Shown here piece by piece: positions 14,957 through 20,976 of a stretch of 20,976 nucleotides of DNA; position 1 is the stretch's first letter; each line of letters starts with the position of its first letter. The stretch is from an uncultured Blautia sp. Its GTDB lineage: Bacteria > Bacillota > Clostridia > Lachnospirales > Lachnospiraceae. The notes beneath the pieces are model-generated. The model was not told the DNA's origin, ran no database searches, and saw nothing but the letters and a program-made list of their open reading frames with translations. The stretch covers positions 1 through 20,976 of the forward strand of contig CAKRRG010000051.1 of NCBI GenBank assembly GCA_934394545.1, read 5' to 3'. The position numbers were made by a program, and so were the translations under genes.

Positions 14957-16753
14957 TTATTTATAGAGAGGTCCATAGTTCTTGCAAGCTCTGAAGTCTG
15001 CACCCTCTTTATCCATTCCGAATGCATTCCATGCTGCCGGACGATAGATATCTTTTTCCGGAACATTGTGCATGGATACCGGAATACGAAGCATAGAGCA
15101 CATTGTGATCAGGTCAGCTCCGATGTGTCCGTAGGAAATAGCACCGTGGTTAGCTCCCCAGTTGTTCATTACATCATAAGCAGTCTTGAACGGTCCCTCT
15201 TTGCCATCGCATCTTGGAGCGAACCATGTACATGGCCATGTATAGTCTGTACGTTTCCAGAGTTTGTCAGATACTTCTGCCGGAAGAGCAACTGTCCATC
15301 CTTCCGCAATCTGCAGAACCGGTCCAAGTCCTTTAACAAGGTTCAGACGAATCATAGTTGCAGGCATCTGAGCTTTTGTTTCATAACGGCTGGAGTATCC
15401 GCCTCCACGGAAATATCCGTTGTCAGCCATACACCATTCTGTGTTGTCCATGATTGCTTTCTGGTCTTCTTCTGTAATATCCCACCACTGTTTCATAACA
15501 GCATTGCCGTTTTCGTCTTTCGCTTCGCCGTTAGCATCAAGGCAAGCAGCACCAGAGTTGATCAGGTGAAGGAATCCGCCAGCTTCTTTCGCTACACCTT
15601 CAAGGTCATATCCTGTAGCTTTCTTAACTGCCTCTGGGCTCCAGTATGTACGAACGTCAGCGAAAATCTGAGCTCTGTTTGTAAGGAGTTTCATGAACAT
15701 CATTCCAAGTCCGTTGAGAACGTCATTCTCTGTAGCGAGGATGTATGGCTCACGAGCTCCGTTCCAGTCGAAGGATGTGTTCAGCATAGCTTCTGCGAAG
15801 TCACCGTTTGGATAGAAGTCTGTCCACTGTCTCTGTCCCTGGAAACCAGCTGCCAGAGCATTGTGTCCGATTGCTTCTTCGGAGAATGCAGGATCAAGGT
15901 TATCGCAGCCGTTCATCAGCTCTTTGATGATAACTGCCATCTTAACTACGAATTCAAACTGCTCTTCTTTCTTTTCTGGAGAGAACTGCAGTTCTTCTGG
16001 ATTCTTATCCCAACCGATCTTACATGTTTCTTTAGCCCATTTGAGAGCTTTTTCGAATTCTTCGTGATCGTAGATACCTTCTGTCATACGACGGATGATT
16101 TCTACCTCATCAACGGATTCAACACGCATTCCAAGATAGGATTCGATGAAATCGGAATCAATGATAGATCCGCCGATACCCATTGTAACGGAACCGATCT
16201 GCAGATAAGATTTTCCTCTCATGGAAGCTGCTGCAACTGCTGCACGTCCGAATCTGAGTAATTTTTCTTCAACGTCTGCCGGGATAGATGTGTCATCAGC
16301 TTCCTGAACATCATGTCCATAGATACCGAATGCCGGAAGACCTTTCTGTGCATGTGTAGCAAGAACGGATGCAAGGTAAACTGCTCCTGGTCTTTCTGTT
16401 CCATTGAAGCCCCATACAGCTTTAATTGTCTGAGGATCCATATCCATTGTTTCTGCGCCATAGCACCAACATGGTGTAACTGTAAGTGTGATGTCAACGC
16501 CTTCTTTACGGAATTTGTCAGCACATGCAGCACTCTCACCTACACGTCCGATCGTTGTATCAGCGATAACAACTTTAACAGGCTCACCATTAGAATATCT
16601 AAGGTTTTCCTCAAAAAGTTTCGCAGCGGATTTAGCCATGTTCATGGTCTGCTCTTCAAGAGATCCTCTGACATCGAGTGCTCCTCTACGTCCGTCGATT
16701 GTTGGTCTGATACCGATAACCGGATAGCTGCCTACTAATCTGCTCTTTGCCAT
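14957..16753 (-). CDS. fucI: L-fucose isomerase
   Basis: A 598-aa cytosolic Mn-dependent isomerase that converts L-fucose to L-fuculose (and D-arabinose to D-ribulose). The length matches the family. Seen: N-terminal [53 protein letters not shown], and metal ligands Glu342 ([11 protein letters not shown]), Asp366 (IFADVRTYW) and His536 ([17 protein letters not shown]), which agree closely with the E. coli positions. GGAGG lies 9 nt before the ATG at 16753. It is a single-gene unit divergent from an AraC regulator, with its own terminator. The kinase and aldolase that usually follow in the pathway are not next to it; its likely fate is lactaldehyde and then 1,2-propanediol for the pdu genes to the right. 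Confidence 0.97.
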   Translation of the reverse strand: MAKSRLVGSYPVIGIRPTIDGRRGALDVRGSLEEQTMNMAKSAAKLFEENLRYSNGEPVKVVIADTTIGRVGESAACADKFRKEGVDITLTVTPCWCYGAETMDMDPQTIKAVWGFNGTERPGAVYLASVLATHAQKGLPAFGIYGHDVQEADDTSIPADVEEKLLRFGRAAVAAASMRGKSYLQIGSVTMGIGGSIIDSDFIESYLGMRVESVDEVEIIRRMTEGIYDHEEFEKALKWAKETCKIGWDKNPEELQFSPEKKEEQFEFVVKMAVIIKELMNGCDNLDPAFSEEAIGHNALAAGFQGQRQWTDFYPNGDFAEAMLNTSFDWNGAREPYILATENDVLNGLGMMFMKLLTNRAQIFADVRTYWSPEAVKKATGYDLEGVAKEAGGFLHLINSGAACLDANGEAKDENGNAVMKQWWDITEEDQKAIMDNTEWCMADNGYFRGGGYSSRYETKAQMPATMIRLNLVKGLGPVLQIAEGWTVALPAEVSDKLWKRTDYTWPCTWFAPRCDGKEGPFKTAYDVMNNWGANHGAISYGHIGADLITMCSMLRIPVSMHNVPEKDIYRPAAWNAFGMDKEGADFRACKNYGPLYK

Positions 16754-16774
16754 GATTCATTACCTCCATAATAA

Positions 16775-16812
16775 ATTATATTGTTTTTTAAGAGGTTTCA
16801 CCAAAAAACCTC
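16775..16812 (-). promoter_or_regulatory. Candidate fucI promoter with inverted repeat over the -35
   Basis: On the minus strand TTGGTG (16799-16804), an 18-bp spacer and a perfect TATAAT (16775-16780) lie just before the fucI ribosome site. A 7-bp inverted repeat, GAGGTTT at 16792-16798 and AAACCTC at 16806-16812, brackets the -35. It is followed by no T-run, so it is more likely an operator than a terminator. The implied leader is very short, so a start further upstream (TTTGGC-17-TATAGG, near 16819-16847) is an alternative. Confidence 0.45.
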
Positions 16813-16840
16813 CCTGTTTCCTATAGTGTATAGTATACAA

Positions 16841-16870
16841 TTGCCAAACCGTAATTACTTGTGATATAAT
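16841..16870 (+). promoter_or_regulatory. Promoter of the AraC-type regulator
   Basis: TTGCCA (16841-16846), an 18-bp spacer and a perfect TATAAT (16865-16870) with extended TGA lie about 80 nt before the TTG start at 16949. The palindrome GTATAGTATAC (16828-16838) lies just upstream in the shared intergenic region. Confidence 0.7.
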
Positions 16871-16948
16871 AGCAAAAAATAGTACAATATTCACTTTTTT
16901 GATTATTTTACAAAAAATCCATACATTTGTCCTAAGGAGGAACTTATT

Positions 16949-17797
16949 TTGCAGGATCTGGACCATAATGAAGATCGTTTACGGGGAACTTATGATTTTC
17001 CTTTTGAATTTCATCATATTGATAAAACCCATCCACGCTATGTGATGTCCTATCACTGGCATGTAGAATACGAAATTATCCGTATACTTGAAGGTTCTCT
17101 TACTGTCACTTTAGACGAAAAAAGTTTTATTGCAGCAGCCGGAGACATCATTTTTGTACATAGCGGAATACTTCACAGTGGAATTCCTGACAATTGTATC
17201 TATCAATGCATTGTTTTTGATGGGAATGTTTTTCTCAAAAATAATTCCGTATGCGCAGGATATATGCAGAAGATCATTCATCAGGAAATTTTGATCTACC
17301 ATCATTTTACGCCAAAACATAAGGAGGTTTGCAATACCATAAACAACCTTTTTAATGCACTTTGGAAAAGAGCCCCTGGATATGAGCTTTCTGTAATTGG
17401 ACAATTTTACCACTTTTTTGGTATTGTTTTTAGTAATCATTACTATCTTGAAAGCGTTACACGTGCACGACGCGATTATAAAAGAATTTTGCAGCTGAAA
17501 CAGGTCCTGGATTTCATTGAACACAATTATGCGGCACCCATAACGCTAAAACAGCTTTCCGCCTCTGTATCCATGTCACCAAAGTATTTTTGTCGTTTTT
17601 TCTCCGAAATGACCCATCAGACTCCTATGGATTATCTGAATCGACAGCGTATTGAAAGGGCCTGCTACGAAATTTCGACAACCGATGATTCCATAACCGA
17701 TATTGCCTACCGAAATGGTTTTAACGACCTGAGTTATTTTATCCGGACTTTTAAAAAATACAAAGGGACTACCCCTGGAAAATATAAGAAAAGCTGA
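16949..17797 (+). CDS. AraC-family transcriptional regulator with cupin sensor domain
   Basis: A 282-aa regulator. The N-terminal half is an AraC-type cupin sugar-sensing domain (SYHWHVEYEIIRILEGSLTV, then AAGDIIFVHSGILHSG). The C-terminal ~100 residues carry two helix-turn-helix motifs (ITLKQLSASVSMSPKYFCRF; ITDIAYRNGFNDLSYFIRTF) and end PGKYKKS. The start is TTG at 16949, supported by AAGGAGG 8 nt upstream; no better ATG is nearby. It diverges from fucI across a 195-bp region holding two promoters and several palindromes, so it is probably the fucose or lactaldehyde-responsive activator of fucI and perhaps of the pdu genes. Family certain; ligand and targets inferred. Confidence 0.93.
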   Translation: MQDLDHNEDRLRGTYDFPFEFHHIDKTHPRYVMSYHWHVEYEIIRILEGSLTVTLDEKSFIAAAGDIIFVHSGILHSGIPDNCIYQCIVFDGNVFLKNNSVCAGYMQKIIHQEILIYHHFTPKHKEVCNTINNLFNALWKRAPGYELSVIGQFYHFFGIVFSNHYYLESVTRARRDYKRILQLKQVLDFIEHNYAAPITLKQLSASVSMSPKYFCRFFSEMTHQTPMDYLNRQRIERACYEISTTDDSITDIAYRNGFNDLSYFIRTFKKYKGTTPGKYKKS

Positions 17798-17802
17798 TTC
17801 AG

Positions 17803-17829
17803 GGGCGAGCATTGGCCGAATGCCCGCCC
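17803..17829. other. GC-rich hairpin just after the AraC gene
   Basis: GGGCG and GCATT pair with AATGC and CGCCC around the loop GGCCG, with one internal A-C mismatch. It begins 5 nt after the regulator stop codon. A run of A follows on the plus strand, so it is not an intrinsic terminator by itself; it may protect the 3' end or help the terminator that follows. Confidence 0.6.
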
Positions 17830-17831
17830 AT

Positions 17832-17892
17832 AAAAAAAGAATAGACATCTTTTTCTCTTAGTTCTCAGATATGCAGAAGATGTGATTTTTTT
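17832..17892. terminator. Probable bidirectional terminator after the AraC gene
   Basis: ACATCTT (17845-17851) pairs with AAGATGT (17877-17883) across a long loop. Seven T follow on the plus strand (17886-17892), and seven T follow on the minus strand after a short gap (A-run at 17832-17838). It could end the AraC transcript and a minus-strand transcript from the promoter at 18126-18154. The loop is long and the stem only 7 bp. Confidence 0.45.
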
Positions 17893-18119
17893 CGTCGCAA
17901 GAAAAACGACAGAGAATCATTCCTGTATTTCTTACAGGCTACGTTGACGCATTTTTTGCGTTTTCTTTTGCTGTTCAGACGCGAATTATGTAACAGGTTT
18001 TCAAGTAACTGGATGATGGAATTGCTGCTGATCAGGCAGATTGGCCCATGGCAGAAAACTGTCCGCACATACTGCTGCAGAACGCCGCAGAAAATCAGAA
18101 ATTGTTTTTCTCTTTCGTT
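17839..18119 (-). ncRNA. Candidate small noncoding RNA
   Basis: The 523-bp stretch 17798-18320 has no convincing coding frame, but a good minus-strand promoter at 18126-18154 points into it and a terminator-like hairpin ends it, giving a transcript of about 280 nt. Short perfect hairpins lie within: GTCG/CGAC (17894-17910), CCTGTA/TACAGG (17922-17938) and ACGCA/TGCGT (17947-17961). The only minus frame of note (17865-18068, 67 codons) is rich in Arg/Lys/Ser and lacks a ribosome site. I could not match it to 6S RNA, tmRNA, SRP RNA or a cobalamin riboswitch. Confidence 0.3.
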
Positions 18120-18125
18120 TCTTCT

Positions 18126-18154
18126 ATTCTAACAAAAGCATTCTTTTATTACAA
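18126..18154 (-). promoter_or_regulatory. Orphan minus-strand promoter
   Basis: On the minus strand TTGTAA (18149-18154), a 17-bp spacer and TAGAAT (18126-18131) with extended TGT form a good sigma-70 promoter. No protein gene follows on that strand for the next ~1.2 kb until fucI, which has its own promoter. Confidence 0.5.
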
Positions 18155-18243
18155 CGCAATTCGGTCGTAAAATTCTCCCATAATCCGACATTGAAATGAT
18201 AAATTTTATCAGTTCCCGGAGTTTTCTTTTTCTTTAAACGTGC

Positions 18244-18271
18244 TATAATATTTTTAGTTAGAAGTAACTAA
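18244..18271 (+). promoter_or_regulatory. Extended -10 promoter with palindromic operator for the HMA gene
   Basis: TGC-TATAAT (-10 at 18244-18249) is an extended -10 without a clear -35. Directly on the expected start site lies a perfect inverted repeat, TTAGTTA at 18254-18260 and TAACTAA at 18265-18271, with a 4-bp centre. It looks like sites of DtxR-type metal repressors (TTAGGTTAG...CTAACCTAA), from memory. The ribosome site GGAG is 8 nt before the ATG. Confidence 0.6.
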
Positions 18272-18320
18272 TACAATTAAAAGCCATATGGCAAATCTAT
18301 TATGAAATGGAGAATAAATT

Positions 18321-18581
18321 ATGCAGCAGATCACATTAAAAATAGACGGAATGATGTGCGGAATGTGTGAATCCCACATTAACGAAAGCATTCGAAATAA
18401 CTTTTCTGTAAATAAAGTCACCTCGTCCCACACAAAGGGAGAGACTGTTATTCTCACAGAAAATGCTCTTGATGAAACAAGGCTGAAAGAAACCATTGAT
18501 AAAACAGGTTATAAGCTGCTTTCTATCTCAAAAGCTCCTTACGAAAAAAAGAAAGGCTTTTTCTCTTTTCTGAAAAAATAA
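18321..18581 (+). CDS. Small heavy-metal-associated (HMA) domain protein, CopZ-like
   Basis: An 86-aa soluble protein. Residues 1-~68 form an HMA ferredoxin-like fold with the metal site GMMCGMCESH (Cys13 and Cys16). Copper chaperones of the CopZ/Atx1 type use this Cys-x-x-Cys pair to carry Cu(I). A basic, aromatic tail (KKKGFFSFLKK) extends past the domain and might touch membranes or a partner. It is monocistronic with a palindromic operator at its promoter. No P-type ATPase or copper repressor gene is adjacent. Its 3' end overlaps the terminator of pduO on the other strand. The domain is certain; the metal and partner are unknown. Confidence 0.88.
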   Translation: MQQITLKIDGMMCGMCESHINESIRNNFSVNKVTSSHTKGETVILTENALDETRLKETIDKTGYKLLSISKAPYEKKKGFFSFLKK

Positions 18582-18587
18582 CCTTTC
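18544..18587 (-). terminator. Rho-independent terminator of pduO, inside the HMA gene's 3' end
   Basis: Read on the minus strand, GAAAGG (complement of 18582-18587) pairs with CCTTTC (18551-18556), the inner part also pairing imperfectly (A/T-rich), and is followed by seven T (18544-18550). It starts 21 nt after the pduO stop at 18608 and lies almost wholly in the last codons of the convergent HMA gene. Confidence 0.65.
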
Positions 18588-18607
18588 TTCGCAATGGGAG
18601 CGTTCAA

Positions 18608-19666
18608 CTACAATATCTCCGGTAATACGGACAATGCGTATTCTGCAAGACTATGATCTTCCTCACCGGTGCCACCGCTTATACCAAGCCCACCTATAAT
18701 GTTATCACCGGACTTCAGCGGTACACCGCCGCCAAAAATCACGATCTTTCCACCGTCCATCTTATCTACACCGTAGAAGGTTCCACCTGGCTGGGCTAGT
18801 CCGGCCAATTCCATAGTGGACATTTTTACCGCAACGGAAGTATAGGCTTTTTTCAAAGCTACGTCAAAACTTACCAGAAATGCTCCGTCCATTACATGCA
18901 CTGCAATTGGATTTCCATCTGGTCCACAGACTGCAATGACAGCCTTTTTACCACGGCGGAGCGCCTCCTGCTCAATTTTCTCGATCAGCTTCTTCGCAAT
19001 CTCCAGTGTAATCCTATTCTGCATCCCCATACGGCGCAACACAGCCTGGATCACAGCTTCGTCCACAGAATCTAAGGTGCCGGATATAGAAGAATTCTCA
19101 GTTTTCGTATCCACGCTCACGCTTCCCCCTGCCATTTTCTCAGCTTCACCTGTATGTACAGCTGTATTTTTCGCTTCTTCATAGCGGGCAAGCACATACA
19201 GATAATCTGCCAGACGGTTCATGTATTTCTTACTTCCTGTATCAGAGCCAAACTTTACACTTACAGTAGCAAGATCCCGCTCCGCCCTTCTGGCCACAGC
19301 CCGAGTTACATCAATCTCTGCAGACAAACGGCAGGTACCGGGTAAAGAAGCCTCCTTTGGCAAATTAAACAATCCTTCCAGGCGGTCGATTTCTTCCTCC
19401 AGAAGTTCTGTCCTGTCATCATTTATCTTATAATCTCTGTTATAAGGATCCGCCACTCCATCGGCAATTTTCATCAGATTTTCCTGGATTTTTTCCAGAA
19501 AACGAAGGATTTCTCCGTCTTCGATCATTGTCTTCAGAACACCGATATGACTGGAAAGTTCATCTATAGTTCCTTCAAGCTGAATTCTGTCATCAGATTT
19601 AGAAACATTTTTCGTATGGACAAGATTGGTAGTTCCCTTGTCACCATTTTTCGTATAAATACTCAT
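18608..19666 (-). CDS. pduO: PduO: corrinoid adenosyltransferase with C-terminal GlcG/HbpS-like domain
   Basis: A 352-aa two-domain protein that transfers adenosyl from ATP to cob(I)alamin, making the coenzyme of B12-dependent diol dehydratase. Domain 1 (1-~165) shows TKNGDKGTTNL, GTIDELSSHIG, the RAVARRAERDL active-site helix and RLADYLYVLARYE. An acidic/Ser linker (~170-200) leads to domain 2 (~203-350), GlcG/HbpS-like, with ALKKAYTSVAVK, PGGTFYGV and GGLGISGGTGEED. The order matches Salmonella PduO. The start is set at 19666, not the in-frame ATG at 19747, because AGGAG lies 8 nt upstream and MSIYTKNGDKG is the usual start. It lies 197 nt downstream of pduQ on the same strand. Confidence 0.95.
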   Translation of the reverse strand: MSIYTKNGDKGTTNLVHTKNVSKSDDRIQLEGTIDELSSHIGVLKTMIEDGEILRFLEKIQENLMKIADGVADPYNRDYKINDDRTELLEEEIDRLEGLFNLPKEASLPGTCRLSAEIDVTRAVARRAERDLATVSVKFGSDTGSKKYMNRLADYLYVLARYEEAKNTAVHTGEAEKMAGGSVSVDTKTENSSISGTLDSVDEAVIQAVLRRMGMQNRITLEIAKKLIEKIEQEALRRGKKAVIAVCGPDGNPIAVHVMDGAFLVSFDVALKKAYTSVAVKMSTMELAGLAQPGGTFYGVDKMDGGKIVIFGGGVPLKSGDNIIGGLGISGGTGEEDHSLAEYALSVLPEIL

Positions 19667-19696
19667 ATGGCTCTCTCCTGACATTTCACCTGTCCG

Positions 19697-19717
19697 GCAA
19701 AATAAAATTTGTTTTGC
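19697..19717. promoter_or_regulatory. Imperfect palindrome upstream of pduO
   Basis: A 21-bp A/T-rich imperfect inverted repeat has outer arms GCAAAA and TTTTGC. It lies 31 nt before the pduO start, in the 197-nt gap after pduQ, and could be an operator or an mRNA hairpin. No clear minus-strand promoter was found in this gap. Confidence 0.3.
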
Positions 19718-19809
19718 ACTAACACACTGAATATCTGACAATATCATCTTTTACATAAATAATAAACATTGCTCCATATTATCCTACATTCACTATATTA
19801 GTTATAAAC

Positions 19810-19848
19810 AGACTTTGGACAAATAACTATCTTATCTGCCCAAAGTCT
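19810..19848 (-). terminator. Hairpin after pduQ, possible weak terminator
   Basis: AGACTTTGG (19810-19818) pairs perfectly with CCAAAGTCT (19840-19848) across a 21-nt loop, 16 nt after the pduQ stop. On the minus strand only GTTTATAAC follows, so termination would be partial, and some transcription may continue into pduO. Confidence 0.5.
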
Positions 19849-19863
19849 CTAAGCTTGATTCCA

Positions 19864-20976
19864 TTAAAAGGACCATAATTTCTTATAAATCTTCACAATA
19901 TCTTCCTTGGTTGGAACTCTTGGATTTGCCGTTGTGCAGGCATCTGCAAGAGCAAGATCTGCCATTTTGTCAATTGCACCAAAATATTCATCCGGTGAAA
20001 TTGTTCCGATTTCCTGAATGGTAAGCGGAATATTCATCTCTTTTTGCATAAACTGGATCCAGTTTACAAGAGATCTTACAGACATAACTTTATTGTAATT
20101 GCTAAGTCCAAGAATATGGGCAATATTGGCGTATCTCTTTACAGCCGGAAGATATTCTTTCTGGCTCTTGCTGTGCTTATTGATGTTCGCATTAAATTCC
20201 ACAATGTGTGGAAGAAGCATAGCGTTGGCACGTCCATGAGGAATATGGAAAATAGCACCAAGCTGATGCGCCATACTATGTGTAATTCCAAGTCCTGCTG
20301 TGTTAAACGAAAGTCCGGCAAGACAGGACGCTACATGCATTTTCTGACGGGCATGCATATCATTACCATCAAGGTACGCTCTTAACAGGAAAACTCCGCA
20401 GATTTCAATTGACTTTTCTGCAAGAGCAGATGAAAATTCATTGTGATTGATACTTACATATGACTCAATAGCATGAGTCAGTACATCCATACCTGTATCT
20501 GCTGTAATGGAAGGCGGAACACTTTTTACAAGTTCTGCGTCCAAAATTGCCTCATCCGCTGTAAGGCTGTCTGAGATAAGCGGATACTTCACATGATTAT
20601 CTGTATCATTTACTACCGCAAAAGAAGTAACTTCTGATCCGGTACCACTTGTAGTAGGAATGGCAATAAGACCTACTTTTCCGTAATTATTGATCTTTAA
20701 AGCAAACTCACGGATTGCCTTAGAAGAATCAATTGCAGAACCACCTCCGACGGCAACTACAACTTCCGGCTGGTACTCAAGAAACTTCTTCACACCTTCT
20801 GCGATTTTTCCTACCGGCGCATCCGGTACAACATCACTGAATACTTCAAACTCCTTGCCACCGCGTTTCAGGGGATCTGTGATCAAATTAATCATACTTC
20901 CCTTTGCGATGAATGGATCTGTGATCACCAGAACTTTTTTGTATGGCAGTTCTGCCAGTCTATCCAGGGCATTGTC
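19864..20976 (-). CDS. pduQ: PduQ-like iron-containing 1-propanol dehydrogenase (5' end beyond window)
   Basis: The visible 370 residues of a group III iron alcohol dehydrogenase; the frame is open at the right edge, so about 10-15 N-terminal residues are missing. It reduces propionaldehyde to 1-propanol and regenerates NAD+, usually inside pdu microcompartments. Seen: GGGSAIDSSKA and PTTSGTGSEVT (nucleotide site) and iron ligands in TGMDVLTHAIESY (Asp, His), GITHSMAHQLG (His) and IPHGRANA (His). From memory it follows Salmonella PduQ better than FucO (SSALAEKS, AGLGITHSMAHQLG, ANPRVP near the end). Being directly upstream of pduO supports PduQ; FucO-type lactaldehyde reductase is the alternative. 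Confidence 0.9.
   Translation of the reverse strand, partial: DNALDRLAELPYKKVLVITDPFIAKGSMINLITDPLKRGGKEFEVFSDVVPDAPVGKIAEGVKKFLEYQPEVVVAVGGGSAIDSSKAIREFALKINNYGKVGLIAIPTTSGTGSEVTSFAVVNDTDNHVKYPLISDSLTADEAILDAELVKSVPPSITADTGMDVLTHAIESYVSINHNEFSSALAEKSIEICGVFLLRAYLDGNDMHARQKMHVASCLAGLSFNTAGLGITHSMAHQLGAIFHIPHGRANAMLLPHIVEFNANINKHSKSQKEYLPAVKRYANIAHILGLSNYNKVMSVRSLVNWIQFMQKEMNIPLTIQEIGTISPDEYFGAIDKMADLALADACTTANPRVPTKEDIVKIYKKLWSF

Noticed and set aside
15068..16261. 397-codon open frame antisense to fucI
   Set aside because: It lies wholly opposite a clear L-fucose isomerase, has no family resemblance and a Cys/Ser/Phe-rich composition typical of antisense shadow frames.
17865..18068. 67-codon minus-strand frame
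   Set aside because: No ribosome site, low-complexity Arg/Lys/Ser content and no recognisable domain; the stretch looks like structured RNA or spacer.
17798..18320. Cobalamin riboswitch or 6S RNA
   Set aside because: No B12-box-like element was seen, and the expected long rod pairing of the ends for 6S was only partial.
18608..19747. Upstream ATG at 19747 for pduO
   Set aside because: It adds 27 residues foreign to the family; the ATG at 19666 has a good ribosome site and the usual PduO start.

Overview
The window looks like a chromosomal segment of a gut Firmicute, probably a Lachnospiraceae member close to Blautia. This is inferred from the moderate-to-low GC, strong AGGAGG-type ribosome sites, TTG starts, a YesM/YesN-style sensor pair, and L-fucose genes next to propanediol-utilisation (pdu) genes. 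No species can be proved from the sequence alone. Most genes lie on the minus strand. No tRNA, rRNA, IS element or CRISPR array was seen.

Left part (1-6113, minus strand): a sugar-sensing operon runs response regulator -> ApbE flavin transferase -> Cache histidine kinase -> membrane-anchored periplasmic sugar-binding protein, every junction overlapping. Beyond a 172-bp regulatory gap lies an RbsC-type ABC permease that leaves the window. The layout resembles the three-component XylFII-LytS-YesN sensing systems of clostridia, with an unexpected apbE inside.

Centre-left (6258-12834, minus strand): a six-gene operon runs GatY-like class II aldolase -> LacI repressor -> FGGY kinase -> GatD-like zinc dehydrogenase -> PfkB (LacC/FruK-like) kinase -> aldo/keto reductase. 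A near-consensus promoter with a LacI-type operator on its start site drives it, and a clean terminator ends it. Together the enzymes suggest a PTS-free hexitol or ketohexose route: hexitol -> hexitol phosphate -> ketohexose phosphate -> bisphosphate -> DHAP + glyceraldehyde-3-phosphate.

Centre-right (12871-17797): L-fucose mutarotase fucU (plus strand), a secreted repeat-rich SH3-like surface protein (minus), L-fucose isomerase fucI (minus), and a divergent AraC regulator (plus). fucU and the surface gene converge on a shared bidirectional terminator. Fuculokinase and fuculose-phosphate aldolase are not recognisable here.

Right part (17798-20976): a 523-bp gene-free stretch holds hairpins and an orphan minus-strand promoter, a possible small RNA. 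Then come a small HMA metal-binding protein with a palindromic operator, a two-domain PduO corrinoid adenosyltransferase, and PduQ 1-propanol dehydrogenase, which runs off the right edge. PduO implies a B12-dependent propanediol dehydratase outside the window. Fucose breakdown gives lactaldehyde and then 1,2-propanediol, so the fuc genes plausibly feed the pdu pathway.
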